A stretch of 64,000 bases of DNA from Sebastes aleutianus (GCA_916700875.1 CAKAKS010000013.1:15744596-15808595), one strand, 5' to 3'. Counted from the stretch's first letter, positions 11,846 through 25,204 are shown. Numbers and translations: made by a program. Notes: generated from the sequence alone by a model not told the origin.

Positions 11846-12638
11846 TAGTCAGAGAGTGTCGTGTTGAGTTTTGATAGGTGTAGTTCACCCCTTGTCGACA
11901 TTGTAAGTTGATTTCTGTACAATCCTCTAATATTTACCTTAAAATTGTATAATATTGTAAAATAATAAGTGTGCTTAATTAACAGAAGGACATTCATGTA
12001 GCCCTACTCTAATTCATAATCCACTCTTATGGTTATATGATGTCATCCTAATGATCATTTACTTACAAACACAATATTTCATCCTTGTACCTGCTATGAC
12101 CAAAAATGATTTTATATTTCACAGCTGTTCACATTCAAAGTTTAATTCTGGTTGCCGCCCTAAATGAGGAAGTTCAAAGTGTAACCCGTGTGTGAGGGCA
12201 AAGTGTGGCACCTTTTGTGCATTATCAAATCATCTAGAATTCAGGACCAGTGTTCACTTGACTGTATTTGTGTCCAAATTAGATATACTACTCAACCAAA
12301 TCAAATTAAATATAGGAGAGTTGTGTAAATTATTTTTGCATACCTGTACATGTCAGTACTTGGCTGAGGGGTTTGTGAATCACAGCCTCGGTGATAAACG
12401 TCACCTCTAGTTGTACAGTAATGTATGTAGCCATGTAGATGCTTTCTGATTTAGTTGCCCTCAGGATAGAATTATCTACCATCTGTACCCATACCCAAAA
12501 GCACTGAAAAATTACCCTTGAAAATGAAATAAACGTAATGAATCTTAAATTGTCATGATAGCTTTTGTCAGCTTGTCTAATGTTTAAAATGGCACCAAAT
12601 GTTGTAACAGTAACATCATCATTTTGTCTTTTTCACAG
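11846..12638 (+). repeat. Leader module, second, directly upstream of copy B
   Basis: Contains the GTCGACATT|GTAAGT donor-like site (11903), the CCCTAAATGAGGAAGTTC block and, at the end, a pyrimidine tract with CAG acceptor (12636-12638). If transcribed, 11903-12638 would be a 736-bp intron in the 5' UTR. The module matches those before C, E, A and A'. Confidence 0.6.
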
Positions 12639-12656
12639 GTACTCTGAAGAAAAGAA

Positions 12657-15600
12657 ATGAATACCTTTCCAATCCATCTATCCACACAATTACAAGTCAA
12701 ACTCAAAGTCCCCCCAACAAAAACACATCCTATAATACAGTGTATTATTGACAACAACACCAAGAAGCTGAACAAATTACTACAGGACAACAACATCAAT
12801 GAAGTTTACCCATGCAGAGAGTGTAAAGACTATATAACTCCACTGATTGCTGCTGTTGTAAATCACAATTGGGATATTTTCACTTTCCTAATACAAGAGG
12901 GTGCAGACCCAAATAAGGCTTCCCAAACTGACCTTGCACCTTTACATTATGTCACACTATCCAAAGCACCACTTCTTTTTGTGGAAAAACTGCTTGAAGC
13001 AAAAGCTCATCCAAATGGAGGGATTCTCAGAAGGATATTCACACCACTGCAAACTGCTGCCTTCAATGACAGAGATGATGTCATGAAAGTGCTCATTTCT
13101 GCTGGGGCAGAGGTAACATTGTTTATGTCAATGATCCTGAACAGATTATTCACAATCAAAAAATATCTCAGATGATTCATAACCTTGCATCAAAAGGAGA
13201 TGAATTATGCTCCAAGATCAGTTATTTTTTGGATATGATAATTGCTGTGCAATCAGGGGGACCACCTGACAAAGTGTTCAAAACCTTTCACCGTCACATG
13301 TTACTGGAGGAACCTCAGACCCATCTGACCATGATCGAAATACTTTTTAATGTGCCTATTATGTTAAATGCATACCGCCAGGGATGTATCAAATGGCTGA
13401 AAGACACAGGAAATCTGAACTCCTACATTGCAGGTGTAGTCAGTCGCTTTCCAAACATTCCCCAGGAACATGTAATTCTGGCCATTTCTAGTTTAATTTT
13501 AGTTTTCTGCACAATGGAAGACATACCAAATGAGCAAGCTTTGGCTATAATCCCCCAACTACTGAACCAGCTTTGCTCAAAAGAGAGACCTGATAATTGT
13601 GCAGATGTTCTGCACACACTATATGTGATAACACAGAAAACAAAAGGCACAAATGACTGGGATCCCAGCTTTATTGAGAAGTTATGCAAGACAGTTGCTC
13701 CTTTTGTAAAGGATGAACACTCCTCTGGCATTAGAGTCCACACATATGGCATATTTGCGAACTTGCTTTCAGTTGAACATGCAGCCAACATCTTTACATC
13801 TGTGGGGATAACTTCAGTGCCTGAGGACATACTGACATCTGCAGATATGAACATGAATGACAAGCTGAAAGAAGTCCTCAGACGACTGAAAAGTCATTTC
13901 AGCAAACCAAACTCAGAATGTGAGGATGTTGCAGCCTTACCTGGATCCAAGAAAAAGAAGAAAAAGAAGAAGAGGAAGAGGAAAAACAAGGAAAAACAAG
14001 AAGACCCAAATGATGAAGTGTGCACTGATCTAACAGCGGCTCCTGTTGAGGAGTCAACTTCAAATGTGAAGCCATTCCACTGCAACACCACTATGTCATC
14101 AGTAACCCACAAATGGCTACAAATCAGCAAGAGGTGGAGAGGGAAATTAGAGAAGCTTCTGAGCACTGATGAAAGTAAAGTAACCAGAATTGGCAGCATG
14201 ATTTATGTGAATGATGCAGAATTCCGCATAGCGAAGGGAAGTGATGGTACTGAAGTCTTCTTGGGGCTGAGAGATGATGGCACTGAAGTTGCTATTAAGA
14301 GAATGACTAAATGCAACTATCAGGTGCTGAAGAATGAGGAAGGATTTCTACGACTTCCAGAGCTTGATCATCCATCTATTGTAAGATATGTTGATGCTGC
14401 GGAGGATGAGAACTTTGGATATCTTGGTCTTCAGCTTTGTGAATGCACCCTGGAAGAATACATCAGAAATAATGATGGTGGTCTCCAGAAAAACAATCTT
14501 GTCAAACAGTTTCTCGAGAGTTTAAAGGTGCTTCATTGTCAAAATCCTCCAATTCTCCACCGGGATCTCAAACCACAGAATGTTTTGATCGGTAAGACAA
14601 GTTAAAAATATACTGAAATGAAGGAATTCACTATCTGAAATTAAGAAAAAAAACAATGTTTGAATTTATAATTATCATGCATCATTTTCAGAGTTTGTCT
14701 ACCTGATTTGTCCTGCAGATGTTAACGGGAGGGCAAGATTAGCTGATTTTGGCATAAGTAGACGGTTAACCAAAGGCCAAACAACTCATCGCACAGGCAG
14801 TGCAGGAACAAAATGCTGGATGGCCAAGGAGACTTTAGCAAAAGGTGACATACCATACAAGTCAAACACAGATATACAGGTGAGTTTTTCTGCTTAACAA
14901 ACTTGATTGATGACTTGGTGAAAAATACTTCCTTAATTGCTGAAATGTTCTGTTCATTCTGAAGGTGGCAGGGATGCTCAGTTATTATATCCTCTCTGGA
15001 GGACAACATCCTTTCGGCAATTTCTTTGAATGTGAGGGAAACATTTATAAAGGGAGGTACAGTTTGGACCATGTTCAAGATGTGGTGGCAAAGGATCTCA
15101 TTGAGTGGATGATCAATGAAGAACCAAAGAACAGACCTAAAGTGGAGGAATGCTTGAGTCATCCCTTCTTCTGGACCTCTGAAAGGTAAGAAATGCTGAT
15201 ATATTGATAAATTGATTTTTTATTTTCTATGGGATGGGATTGTTTGTTCTACGTTGGTCCAGAGTGAAATATGTCATAATTTGGGACAAATATTCATGGT
15301 TCCCAGACAATGTATCTTAATGACTAGTGATCCTTTATCTTTTCATCTCGCCTCGGCATGAATTGACAATTTTGGTTCAGGGTGAAATGTGTTCATACCT
15401 AATGGAATTAGGATTCTGGGCACCATGGGTATCTGTACCAAATTTCATTACCAGAGTTAGAAGGATTCATCCTCTGGGAATCATGAATGTTGTTATTACA
15501 GACATGTCTGAACTAACCGCTACCCTTCTACTTGTCCATAGACTAGCCTCTTTTGTTGAGCCATGATGTTTAGCCCATAGAGGTCTAGGGATTATGGGAA

Positions 15601-17076
15601 ATGCTGTTTGTTGAAGACCTTTAAAAAACAGAAATATTTGTTCTTTAGTTCACTCCATATGTCTAGAGAACGACCCAAATGATATATCATTATTTTGCTA
15701 ATTATTCATGTTACAAATTTCATCTTAATCCTGGAACAGAACAAATCTCTGGCTTTAATATGGCTATCTACAAAGCAAGGACAGAACTGTTAATGCTAGC
15801 CTAAATTCTGATATGCAGTAGTATCATTCAGGACCAACTCCTACACAGTAGATGCCGGTCCTGAATGGGTGTTCTTCTAACCTAACCTGTGGACCATGCA
15901 TTATATTTTATGGAAGTAATACTAGGTATAGGCCTGCTAACGTTTGCAGCTTACGTAACACATTTAAATCCATTCCTCATAGTTTTGCGGTTGTGTTTCT
16001 GAGTATCAATCATGCACGCTGCTTTGGCATGTGAAGAAATCCAAAGCATACCAGGCCTGTCTTGCCTGTTTTTCAATACTTTCAATTTTCAATGAGTATC
16101 ATATGAGAATGTTTTAAGGTTCTGTTTATTTTGCAATTCATATATCGTGAATTTTTTTTATTTTTTTTTCAGGAGAGTTGAATACTTGAGAAGGATTGGC
16201 AACAGGGAGGAGATGGCAAACTGTCGAAAGGCTGACCAGGAACTGGTTTCTTCATTGGAAGAATGTGCCAGGGATGGATCCTTCAAACAGTGGAGAAATG
16301 AGGTGACTGCAACATAACAGCTGTAACTTTTGCATTCCAGTTCTTATAATTGTAATTTATGAGTAATTATTTTTGGTGTTGCAGTTTCCACCAGAGTTGG
16401 TCCAGAAGATGGATGCCAAGAACAAAGCCTACCCAGACAACACACTGGGATTACTGCGCTTCATACGAAACCTCCATGAGCACCAGTGAGTGAAAGGGAT
16501 GCAGGGCCTTAAAATGTACATAAAATGAAATATTCACAATTTATAAACACTGATACAATAATTATACTTGTTTATTGATTGGTTTTAAGAGAGTTGTGTT
16601 GTTCAATCTCTTTATAATACAAAAAAATATATACATTTACAGCTCATAAGTCTTAAGAATATTGTAATTTTTTTTACATTCAACTGCTTGCTGATACTAT
16701 GCGCCTATATCCACCCTGAAATACAGCTTTAAATAACTAAGCCATCTTGACGAAGTATTTTTTACAGTTAAATTGAGAAAGTAATACCATGGCACTACTT
16801 TTGATTCAAATTATAACAAAATAATATATATAATGATTTAAAATATCGTGTTTTGTTTACAGTGCCGACGATGCAGCCCAAGTTGATGTGATGAAGATAT
16901 TTCCTGATCTCTTCGGATGTGTTTACAAGTTTGCCAAGACCCAAGGGTGGAACTCAGAGACCCCCTTGAAGGAAATGTTTCAAAGAGAAGACATCAGCAC
17001 CAGCTTTACAATGCCGTCCATCAGCCCTGATGAGCGTCTGGGTGTCCCAGTTCAAGAGTCTCAACCCAGAGACTAG
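12657..17076 (+). pseudogene. Copy B: ankyrin-kinase-KEN gene with a one-base frameshift in exon 1
   Basis: Exons 12657-14591, 14719-14879, 14965-15185, 16173-16302, 16385-16485, 16863-17076, with all splice sites intact. Exon 1 is one base short of the expected phase: after the third ankyrin repeat it reads TTGTTTATG (about 13121-13129), where duplicate B' has TTGTTTTATG. The frame therefore closes at 13175, and the remainder (from 13172) is open through the kinase. Restored length by family would be 920 aa. The kinase and KEN motifs downstream are intact (HRD, DFG, RNLHEH). It carries a long Lys/Arg-rich linker and ends in SQPRD, two residues shorter than A or C. It may be a true pseudogene or a homopolymer base-calling error; the intact B' favours caution. 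Confidence 0.75.
15186..16172 (+). other. Intron 3 of copy B: dispersed fish repeat
   Basis: About 15230-15620 holds a dispersed repeat (CATGGTTCCCAGA, GGGCACCATGGGTATCTGT blocks), also present in C at 23700-24060. Open frames of about 79 codons inside are not credible genes. The Harbinger MITE of A, D, E and A' is absent here. Confidence 0.6.
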
Positions 17077-17203
17077 AAGTGAAGTCAACTTCAAAAAGGA
17101 TCAGGGACTTCAAAAATGACTTTAGAGTCTTATAAGCAGTCAGAGGAAAAAACAAACGCAAACAATTCTGATGCGATAGTTTTTAATAGTTATCATGTCC
17201 AGC

Positions 17204-18012
17204 TGTTACGGTCTTAGAGTGACTGTTCGTTGTTGTTGTATATTGTTGTGCTGCGCTCTCCTTTGCTCTTGTTCTTTTGGTGCGCTCTGCTGTTCCTCCG
17301 CACCGAGATGACGTCACGTCTGGGGATCCCCTTCAGGGCCACGCCTCCGGACGCGCCCTCAGGTGGATGCCCCAGTTTCCCGCCATTTGTGGTCCGGCCT
17401 CCGATACGTCACCGCTGTGTCTACCACTCCGCGGTCGGGGCAGAACCGGCCGAATCGTTTAAAATAGGACCGGAGATGAACGAAAAGGGTGGCTGTGATT
17501 ACGCTTGATCAGTCCACCTCGTTGCTTCTGTGTGTGTGGTTAACTTTGTAATATAGAGGCATTTGTTATTTGTTGGAACTGGGCTAGAGAGAAGTGTTTT
17601 AGGTCACATATTAATGTGCTAGTTGGATAGTCTGTCCTCTGTGTAAATCACTAGTTAGAGAGGTGGCTGACATTCGTGTGTTTTGTTTGTTAGTGTTGAG
17701 AGAAGTTAAAATAGGGTTTTGTTTCTTGTTTATATTGAGTTGTTTGCCAGCTCAGCTGTGACTCTTATTTCTAGTTTGCTGTAGTTTTTGTTTTATTAAG
17801 TTATTGATTTCAGCGCCATTAGAAGCCCGTTCCTAAGTTACATTTTGTCAGCACTTTGTGTTCGCTTTTGTTTGCTGCATCTTGTTGGTAAATTGCCTGC
17901 AGCTTGTTTCTATCATTTTAAATTGTGCATTTAACAATAAGCGGCTACTTTACGCCTGATACCATCGGCTCATGTTGTTTCCCTCACCCCTAGACCTAAA
18001 TGGGACATAACA
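17204..18012 (+). mobile_element. Solo LTR in the 3' UTR of copy B (809 bp)
   Basis: Begins TGTTACGG and ends CATAACA (TG...CA with short inverted ends), flanked by the five-base direct repeat CCAGC (17199-17203 and 18013-18017). Copies A and C have the uninterrupted site with a single CCAGC. It contains a TATA-like TTTAAAATAG and a late AATAAG poly(A)-like motif, as expected for an LTR. No internal retroelement coding remains. Family (Gypsy or other) not determined. Confidence 0.88.
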
Positions 18013-18648
18013 CCAGCCAAGGTTTCATAGCAAGGCTTTAGCAGCACTAGGTAACAAGACTGCACACAAAGGAAGTCCAATATGTCTTGACATCATCAGA
18101 CTTATCATAAAAGGAAAAGCACAGGTGTTACTATTAACTTTAACAATGGCTCTGTGAAATACGCCTGTAAGGTTTTGCAAATGTTTTGTGCATAGTAACT
18201 ATTTTCCAAAGGCTAGTGAGTAGATTATAAGATGCTTTAGTATTTTTTTTATTTTGTGAGATTTTATATTTTTGCTTGACCATTATCATTATAAGGAACC
18301 ATTGTACTTTTATTTTGCTACATTTATCTGATGGCTTTAGTTGTGACTTACCTTGAAACATTGATATTTGTCATATGTAAGATATTTTTAATTTTTATTC
18401 CTTACATATTTTTACCACTATATATATTTTTTTATATTACAATTTATTTATTTTATTCTTGTATATTTCTATGATATCACTTTGTTAAATTGTTGTTGTT
18501 TTTTCCACAAATAACAGAGCATGGGACAAATAGTGTTTTGAGTTATTTTAGTTTCTTGAGCTGTTTTTGATCACCCCATTGGTCCTGTCCCTTTACCTGT
18601 TGTCATAGCCTCTCAGAAGTTTTACGATTTCAGAACAATTGTGAGAGG

Positions 18649-18654
18649 AATAAA
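18649..18654 (+). terminator. Poly(A) signal AATAAA of copy B
   Basis: AATAAAGAGGTTGG, the same context as after A, C, D and E. It lies about 1.57 kb past the stop because of the solo LTR. Confidence 0.6.
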
Positions 18655-19040
18655 GAGGTTGGGCATATAATCTGTTCTGTGAGAATACTGAATGTTGACT
18701 TATTTTGCATGCAGATCTTTGCACCCAATGATAAGAGCCATTTTAGACTTCTCAGTTTGTTATTTTCACTTAAATGGAAAAGCAGAGTGTAATGCAAAAA
18801 AAAGTCTTTTAACTCCTGAAGCATGTCTGTGAGCGCACTGTAACAACTGAAGGCACTCAGGTGATCAACATGGTTATTAACTCAGATCATTTCACATTTG
18901 GACTTTAGTGACTATAGAGTCACAGAACAATGTTCAGAGATACTTTTGTAAGAAAATCAACTAGAATCATCACCATGAAAGGGTCATGTCCCCCCTTTTA
19001 TTGTAGAAACCCAACCCATCTCTCCCAGCAACCTTAGCTG

Positions 19041-19157
19041 TATATAGGAGGAGCAAGAGAGAGAGGCAGAATTACAGAGCGTCAGAGTGACGGACAGAAA
19101 TACAGAAAAAACACAGCAAGTTTTGATGTACTGCGGCGCACACTCCACGTCGACATT
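19041..19157 (+). promoter_or_regulatory. Candidate core promoter and first exon for copy C
   Basis: TATATAGG (19041) is followed about 30 bases later by a purine-rich GAGAGAGAGGCAG stretch and a splice donor, CGACATT|GTGAGT (19158). The same arrangement occurs at 37161-37251 (before E) and 49581-49669 (before A'). Its conservation across units and spacing suggest a real TATA promoter with a non-coding first exon. I saw no convincing interferon-response element (GAAANNGAAA) by eye. Confidence 0.5.
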
Positions 19158-21023
19158 GTGAGTTAATCTTCCTACAATACTCTAATGGTTACCTTAAAAA
19201 TTGTATGTAAAATAATCTGTGTTCTCGCTTAAGAAAAGCACACTCATGTAGCTCTACTCTTATTCATAATCATTTCATAGCTGTGCACATTCAACGTTCA
19301 ATTCTGGTTTCCGGCCTGAATGAGGAAGTTCAAATTGTAAAACAGTCAGTGAGGACAAAGTGTGGCACTCTTATTCATAAACCATTCTTGTGGTCGTTCA
19401 TTACGACAGTTTGATTAGTAACATATTTAGATATGTCATCCTTGTACCTACTACAACATAAAAATGATTAATAGGCATTTCATAGCTGTGCACATTCAAC
19501 GTTCAATTTTGGTTTCCGGCCTGAATGAGGAGGTTCAAATTCTATAACAGTCAGTGAGGGCAGGGTGTGGCACTCTTTGTGCATTAACAAGCCATCTATA
19601 AAAACATTTAAAAAAAATAGCATTAGCAATTCTACAATTGAGGACTGGTGTTCACTCGACTGTATTTTTGTCCAAATTAATTTACTACTCAACCTGATGT
19701 AGATCTCAGAAAATCCAGTGAATATAGGAGAGATTTCAAGTTGCACAATGAAATTATTTTGCCTACATGTCAGTACTTGGCTAAGGGATTTGTGAATCGC
19801 ATTATTTACATGTCAATGTCCTTACTCATCCTAGTCAGTACATCAATGATCAATCCAACCTGTTCTAACCTGAACTACTGTTATTCGTAATTATGTCTTC
19901 ATTATCAGTGAAGATGGATATTTGATATCATCATTAATACTTTCTGAACTTACAAACACAAGATTTCATCATTGTACCTCCTTGTAAATCCACAGATTTC
20001 CTGCACAAGTGTTGAATTGTGGTTGCCAGCCTGAATGAGGAAGTTCTAAATCTTACTAGTTGGTAAGGGCAAGGAATGGCACTCATACCTTTGCACAAGT
20101 GAGTCCAGTTATTGTTGTCATTATAATACAGAGCAAAAAGAAAAACAAAGTGCTACAACAATACATTTGCAAGTCATCTAAAACATTATATCATTAGCAT
20201 TTATTACATTCATATATAGTCAGAGAGTGTCGTGTTGAGTTTTGATAAATGTAGTTCATACTATAGAGGACACCCCTTGTCGACATTGTAAGTTGATTTC
20301 TGTACAATCCTCTAATATTTACCTGAAAATGTTATAATATTGTAAAATAATAAGTGTGCTTAATTAACAGAAGAACATTCATGTAGCCCTACTCTAATTC
20401 ATAATCCATTCTTATGGTTATATGATGTCATCATAATGAACATTTACTTACAAACACGATATTTCATCCTTGTACCTGCTACGACCAAAAATGATTTTAT
20501 ATTTCACAGCTGTTCACATTCAAAGTTTAATTCTGGTTGCCGGCCTAAATGAGGAAGTTCAAAGTGTAACCCGTGTGTGAGGGCAAAGTGTGGCACTTTT
20601 TGTGCATTATCAAATCATCTAGAATTCAGGACCAGTGTTCACTCGACTGTATTTGTGTCCAAATTAGATAAACTACTCAACCAAATCAAATCAAATATAG
20701 GAGAGTTGTGTAAATTATTTTTGCATACCTGTACGTGCTGGTACTTGGCAGAGGGGTTTGTCAATCACAGCCTCGGTGATAAATGTCACCTCTAGTTGTA
20801 CAGTAATGTATGTAGCCATGTAGATGGTTTCTGATTTAGTTGCCGTCAGGATAGAATTATCTACCATCTGTATCCATACCCAAAAGCACTGAAAAATTAC
20901 CCTTGAAAATAAAATAAACATAATGAACCTTAAATTGTAATGGTAGCTTTTGGCAGCTTGTCTAATGTTTAAAATGGCACCGTATGTTGTAACAGTAACA
21001 TCATAATTTTGTCTTTTTCACAG
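19158..21023 (+). repeat. Degenerate leader modules upstream of copy C
   Basis: At least three tandem, diverged versions of the leader sit here: 19158-19380, 19380-19800 and 20210-21023. They are recognisable by recurring CCTGAATGAGGAAGTTC or CCTAAATGAGGAAGTTC blocks and CATTCATGTAGC blocks. A second donor-like site, CGACATT|GTAAGT, is at 20288. The final acceptor CAG is at 21021-21023. Confidence 0.6.
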
Positions 21024-21041
21024 GTACTCTGAAGCAAAGAA

Positions 21042-23620
21042 ATGGATACCTTTCCAATCCATCTATCCACACAATTACAAGTACAACTCAACGTTCCCCC
21101 AACAAAAACGCATGCTATAATACAGTGTATTATTAACAACAACCCCAAGAAGCTCAAAAAATTACTAAAGGACATCAACATCAATGAAGTTTACCCATGC
21201 AGAGATTGGAATGACTATATAACCCCACTGATTGCTGCTGTTGTAAATCACAATAGGGATATTTGTGAGTTACTTTTGCATCAGGGTGCAGACCCAAACA
21301 AGGCTTCCCAAACTGGCCTTACACCTTTACATTATGTCTCACTATCCAAAGCACCACTTCTTTTTGTGGAGAAACTGCTTGAAGCAAAAGCTGATCCAAA
21401 TGGAGGGATTCCCATTCAGCGATTCACAGCGCTGCAAACTGCCGCCATCAATGACAGAGATGATGTCATGAAAGTGCTCATTTCTGCTGGGGCACGGGTA
21501 ACATTGTTACCTCTAACTGATCCTGAACTGATTATTCACAATGAAAAAATATCTCAGATGATCCATAACCTTGCATCAAAAGGAGATGAATTATGCTCCA
21601 AAATGAGATATTTTTTGGATATGATAATTGCTGTGCTAGGGGGACCGCCTGACAAAGTGTTCAAAACCTTTGGCAGTCACATGTTGCTGGAGGATCCTCA
21701 GAGCCATCTGACCATGATTGAAGAACTTTTTAATGTATCTAATCTGTTAAATGCAACTGGGCCAGATGCAGAAAAATACCGCGAGGGATGTATCAAATGG
21801 CTGAAAGACACTGGAAATCTGAACTCATACATTGCAGGTGTAGTCAGTCGCTTTCCAAACATTCCCCAGGAACATGTAAATCTGGCCATTGCTAGTTTAT
21901 ATGCAGTTTTCTGCACAATGGAAGACATACCAAATGAGCAAGCTTTGGCTATAATCCCCCAACTACTGAACCAGCTTTGCTCAAAAGAGAGACCTGATAA
22001 ATGTAAAGCTGTTCTGCAAACACTATATGTGATAACACAGAAAAAAAAAGGCACAAATGGCTGGGATCCCAACTTTATTGAGAAGTTATGCAAGACAGTT
22101 GCTCCTTTTGTAAAGGATGAACACTCCTCTGGCATTAGAGTCCACACATATGGCATATTTGCAAACTTGCTTTCAGTTGAACATGCAGCCAACATCTTTA
22201 CATCTGTGGGGATAACTTCAGTGCCTGAGGACATACTGACATCTGCAGATATGAACATGAATGACAAGCTGAAAGAAGTCCTCAGACGACTGAAAAGTAA
22301 TTTCAGCAAACCAAACTCAGAATGTGAGGATGTTGCAGCCTTACCTGGATCCAAGAAAAAGAAGAAAAAGAAGAAGAAAAAGAAGGAAAAGCAAGAAGAC
22401 CCAAATGATGAAGTGTGCACTGATCTAACAGCAGCTCCTGTTGTGGAGTCAACTTCAAATGTGAAACCATTCCACTGCAACATCACTACGTCATCAGTAA
22501 CACACAATTGGCTACAAATCAGCAAGAGGTGGAGAGGGAAATTAGAGAAGCTTCTGAGCACTGATGAAAGTAAAGTAACCAGAATTGGGAGCATGATTTA
22601 TGTGAATGATGCAGAATTCCGCATAGCGAAGGGAAGTGATGGTACTGAAGTCTTCTTGGGGCTGAGAGATGACGGCACTGAAGTTGCTATTAAGAGAATG
22701 TCTAAATGCAACTATCAGGTGCTGAAGAATGAGGAAGGATTTCTACGACTTCCAGAGCTTGATCATCAATCTATTGTACGATATGTTGATGCTGCGGAGG
22801 ATGAGAACTTTGGATATCTTGGTCTTCAGCTTTGTGAATACACCTTGGAAGAATACATCAGAAATAATGATGGTGGTCTCCAGATAAAGAAACTTGTCCA
22901 TCAGGTTCTCGAGAGTTTAAAGGTGCTTCATTGTCAAAGTCCTCCAATTCTCCACCGAGATCTCAAACCACAGAATGTTTTGATCGGTAAGACAAGTTAT
23001 AAATATACTGAAATGAAGGAATTCACTATCTAATATTAAGAAAAAAACAATATTTGAATTTATAATTATCATGCATAATTTTCAGAGTTTGTCTACCTGA
23101 TTTGTCCTGCAGATGTTAACGGGAGGGCAAGACTAGCTGATTTTGGCATAAGTAGACGGTTAACCAAAGGCCAAACAACTTATCGCACAGGCAGTGCAGG
23201 AACAAAATGCTGGATGGCCAAGGAGACTTTAGCAGAAGGTGACATACCATACAAGTCAAACACTGACATACAGGTGAGTTTTTCTGCTTAACAAACTTGA
23301 TTGATGACTTGGTGAAAAATACTTCCTTAATTGCTAAAATGTTCTATTCATTGTGAAGGTGGCAGGAATGCTCAGTTATTATATCCTCTCTGGAGGACAC
23401 CATCCTTTCGGCAATTCCTTTGAATGTGAGTACAACATCCATAAAGGGAGGTACAGTTTGGACCATGTTCAGGATGTGGTGGCAAAGGATCTCATTGAGT
23501 GGATGATCAATGAAGAACCAAAGAACAGACCTAAAGTGGAGGAATGCTTGAGTCATCCCTTCTTCTGGACCTCTGAAAGGTAAAAAAAAGAAATGCTGAT
23601 TAATTGATTGATTGATTGAG

Positions 23621-23657
<37 letters not shown>

Positions 23658-25204
23658 ATTTTTATTTTCTATGGGATGGCATTGTTTTGTCGTTTGTTTG
23701 TTCTACTTTGGTCCAGAGTGAAATATGCCATAATTTGGTACAAATATTCATGGTTCCCAGACAATGTATCTTAATGACTAGTGATCCTCTTTCTTTTCAT
23801 CTCGCCTCGGCATGAATTGACAATTTTGGTTCAGGGTGAAATGTGTTCATACCTAATGGAATTAGGATTCTGGGCACCATGGGTATCTGTGCCAAATTTC
23901 ATTACCAGAGTCAGTAGGATTCATCCTCTGGGGACCATGAATGTTGTTATTACAGACATGTCTGAACTAACTGCTACCCTTCTACTTGTCCATAGACTAG
24001 CCTCTTTTGTTGAGCCGTGATGTTTAGCCCATAGAGGTCTAGGGATTATGGGAAATGCTGTTTGTTGAAGACCTCTAAAAAACAGAAATATTTGTTGTGT
24101 AGTTCACTCCATATGTCTAGAGAACGACCCAAATGAAATATCATTATTTTGCTAATTATTCATGTTACAAATGTCATCTTAATCCTGTAACAGAACAAAT
24201 CTCTGGGTTTAATATGGCTATCTACAAAGCAAGGACAGAACTGTTAATGCTAGCCTAAATTATGATATGCAGTAGTATCATTCAGGAACAACTCCTACAC
24301 AGTAGATGCCAGTCCTGAATGGGAGTTCTTCTAACCTAACCTGTTGACCATGCATAATATTTTATGGAAGTAATGCTATGTATAGGCATGCTAACGTTTG
24401 CAGTTTACGTAACACATTTAAATCCATTCCTCATAGTTTTGCGTTTGTGTTTCTGAGTATCAATCATGCACGCTGCTTTGGCATGTGAAGAAATCCAAAG
24501 CATACCAGACCTGTCTTGCCTATTTTTCAATATTTTCCATTTTCAAAATAATTATTTTTCAGGAGAGTTGAATACTTGACAAAGATTGGAAACAGGAAGG
24601 AGGTGGCAAAATATCGAATGGCTGATGAGGAACTGGTTGGTTCACTGGAAGAATGTGCCAGAGATGGATCCTTCAAACAGTGGAAAAATAAGGTGACTGC
24701 AACATAACAGCTGTAACTTTTGCATTCCAATTCTTATGATTGTAATTTATGAGTAATTATTTTTGGTGTTGCAGTTTCCACCAGAGTTGGTCCAGAAGAT
24801 GGATCCCAATGACAAAGCCTACCCAGACAACACACTGGCATTACTGCGCTTCATACGAAACCTCCATGATCACCAGTGAGTGAAAGGGATGCAGGGCCTT
24901 ACAATGTACATAAATGGAAATCTTCACAATTAATAAAAACTGATACAATAATTATACACATTCATTGATTTGTTTTGTTTACAGTCCCGAGGATGCAGCC
25001 CAAGTTGATGTGATGATGATATTTCCTGATCTCTTCGGATGTGTTTACAAGTTTGCCAAGAACCGACGGTGGAATTCAGAGACCCCCTTGAAGGAAATGT
25101 TTCGAAGAGAAGACATCACCACCAGCTTTACAACGCTGTCCATCAGCCCTGATGAGCGTCTGGGTGTCCCAGTTCAAGAGTCTCAACCCAGTGACTTGAA
25201 GTGA
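21042..25204 (+). CDS. Copy C: ankyrin-kinase-KEN endoribonuclease (RNase L/IRE1-like), intact
   Basis: Exons 21042-22986, 23113-23273, 23359-23579, 24563-24692, 24775-24875, 24985-25204; phases agree, 925 aa. Three ankyrin repeats, the helical middle, a run of about 12 lysines in the linker, then kinase with VAIK Lys551, HRD Asp640 and DFG Asp658, and KEN with Trp816, Arg847 and His852. It has an insertion (TGPDAEKYREG region) in the helical domain that A lacks, and its exon 4 has DEELVGSLEE in place of DQELVSSLEE. It lacks both the intron-3 Harbinger MITE and the 3' solo LTR, so it branched separately from B, D and E in those parts. Function as for copy A: predicted cytosolic kinase-controlled RNase, inferred from domains. 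Confidence 0.9.
23604..23658. repeat. GATT microsatellite in intron 3 of copy C
   Basis: About 12 tandem GATT units with one GAGT variant, immediately after the exon 3 donor. Other copies have only one or two units at the same place. Confidence 0.9.

Noticed and set aside
17230..17508. 92-codon frame in the solo LTR (also at 35103 and 47666)
   Set aside because: It lies wholly within the LTR, has no homology I recognise, and is repeated only because the LTR is repeated.
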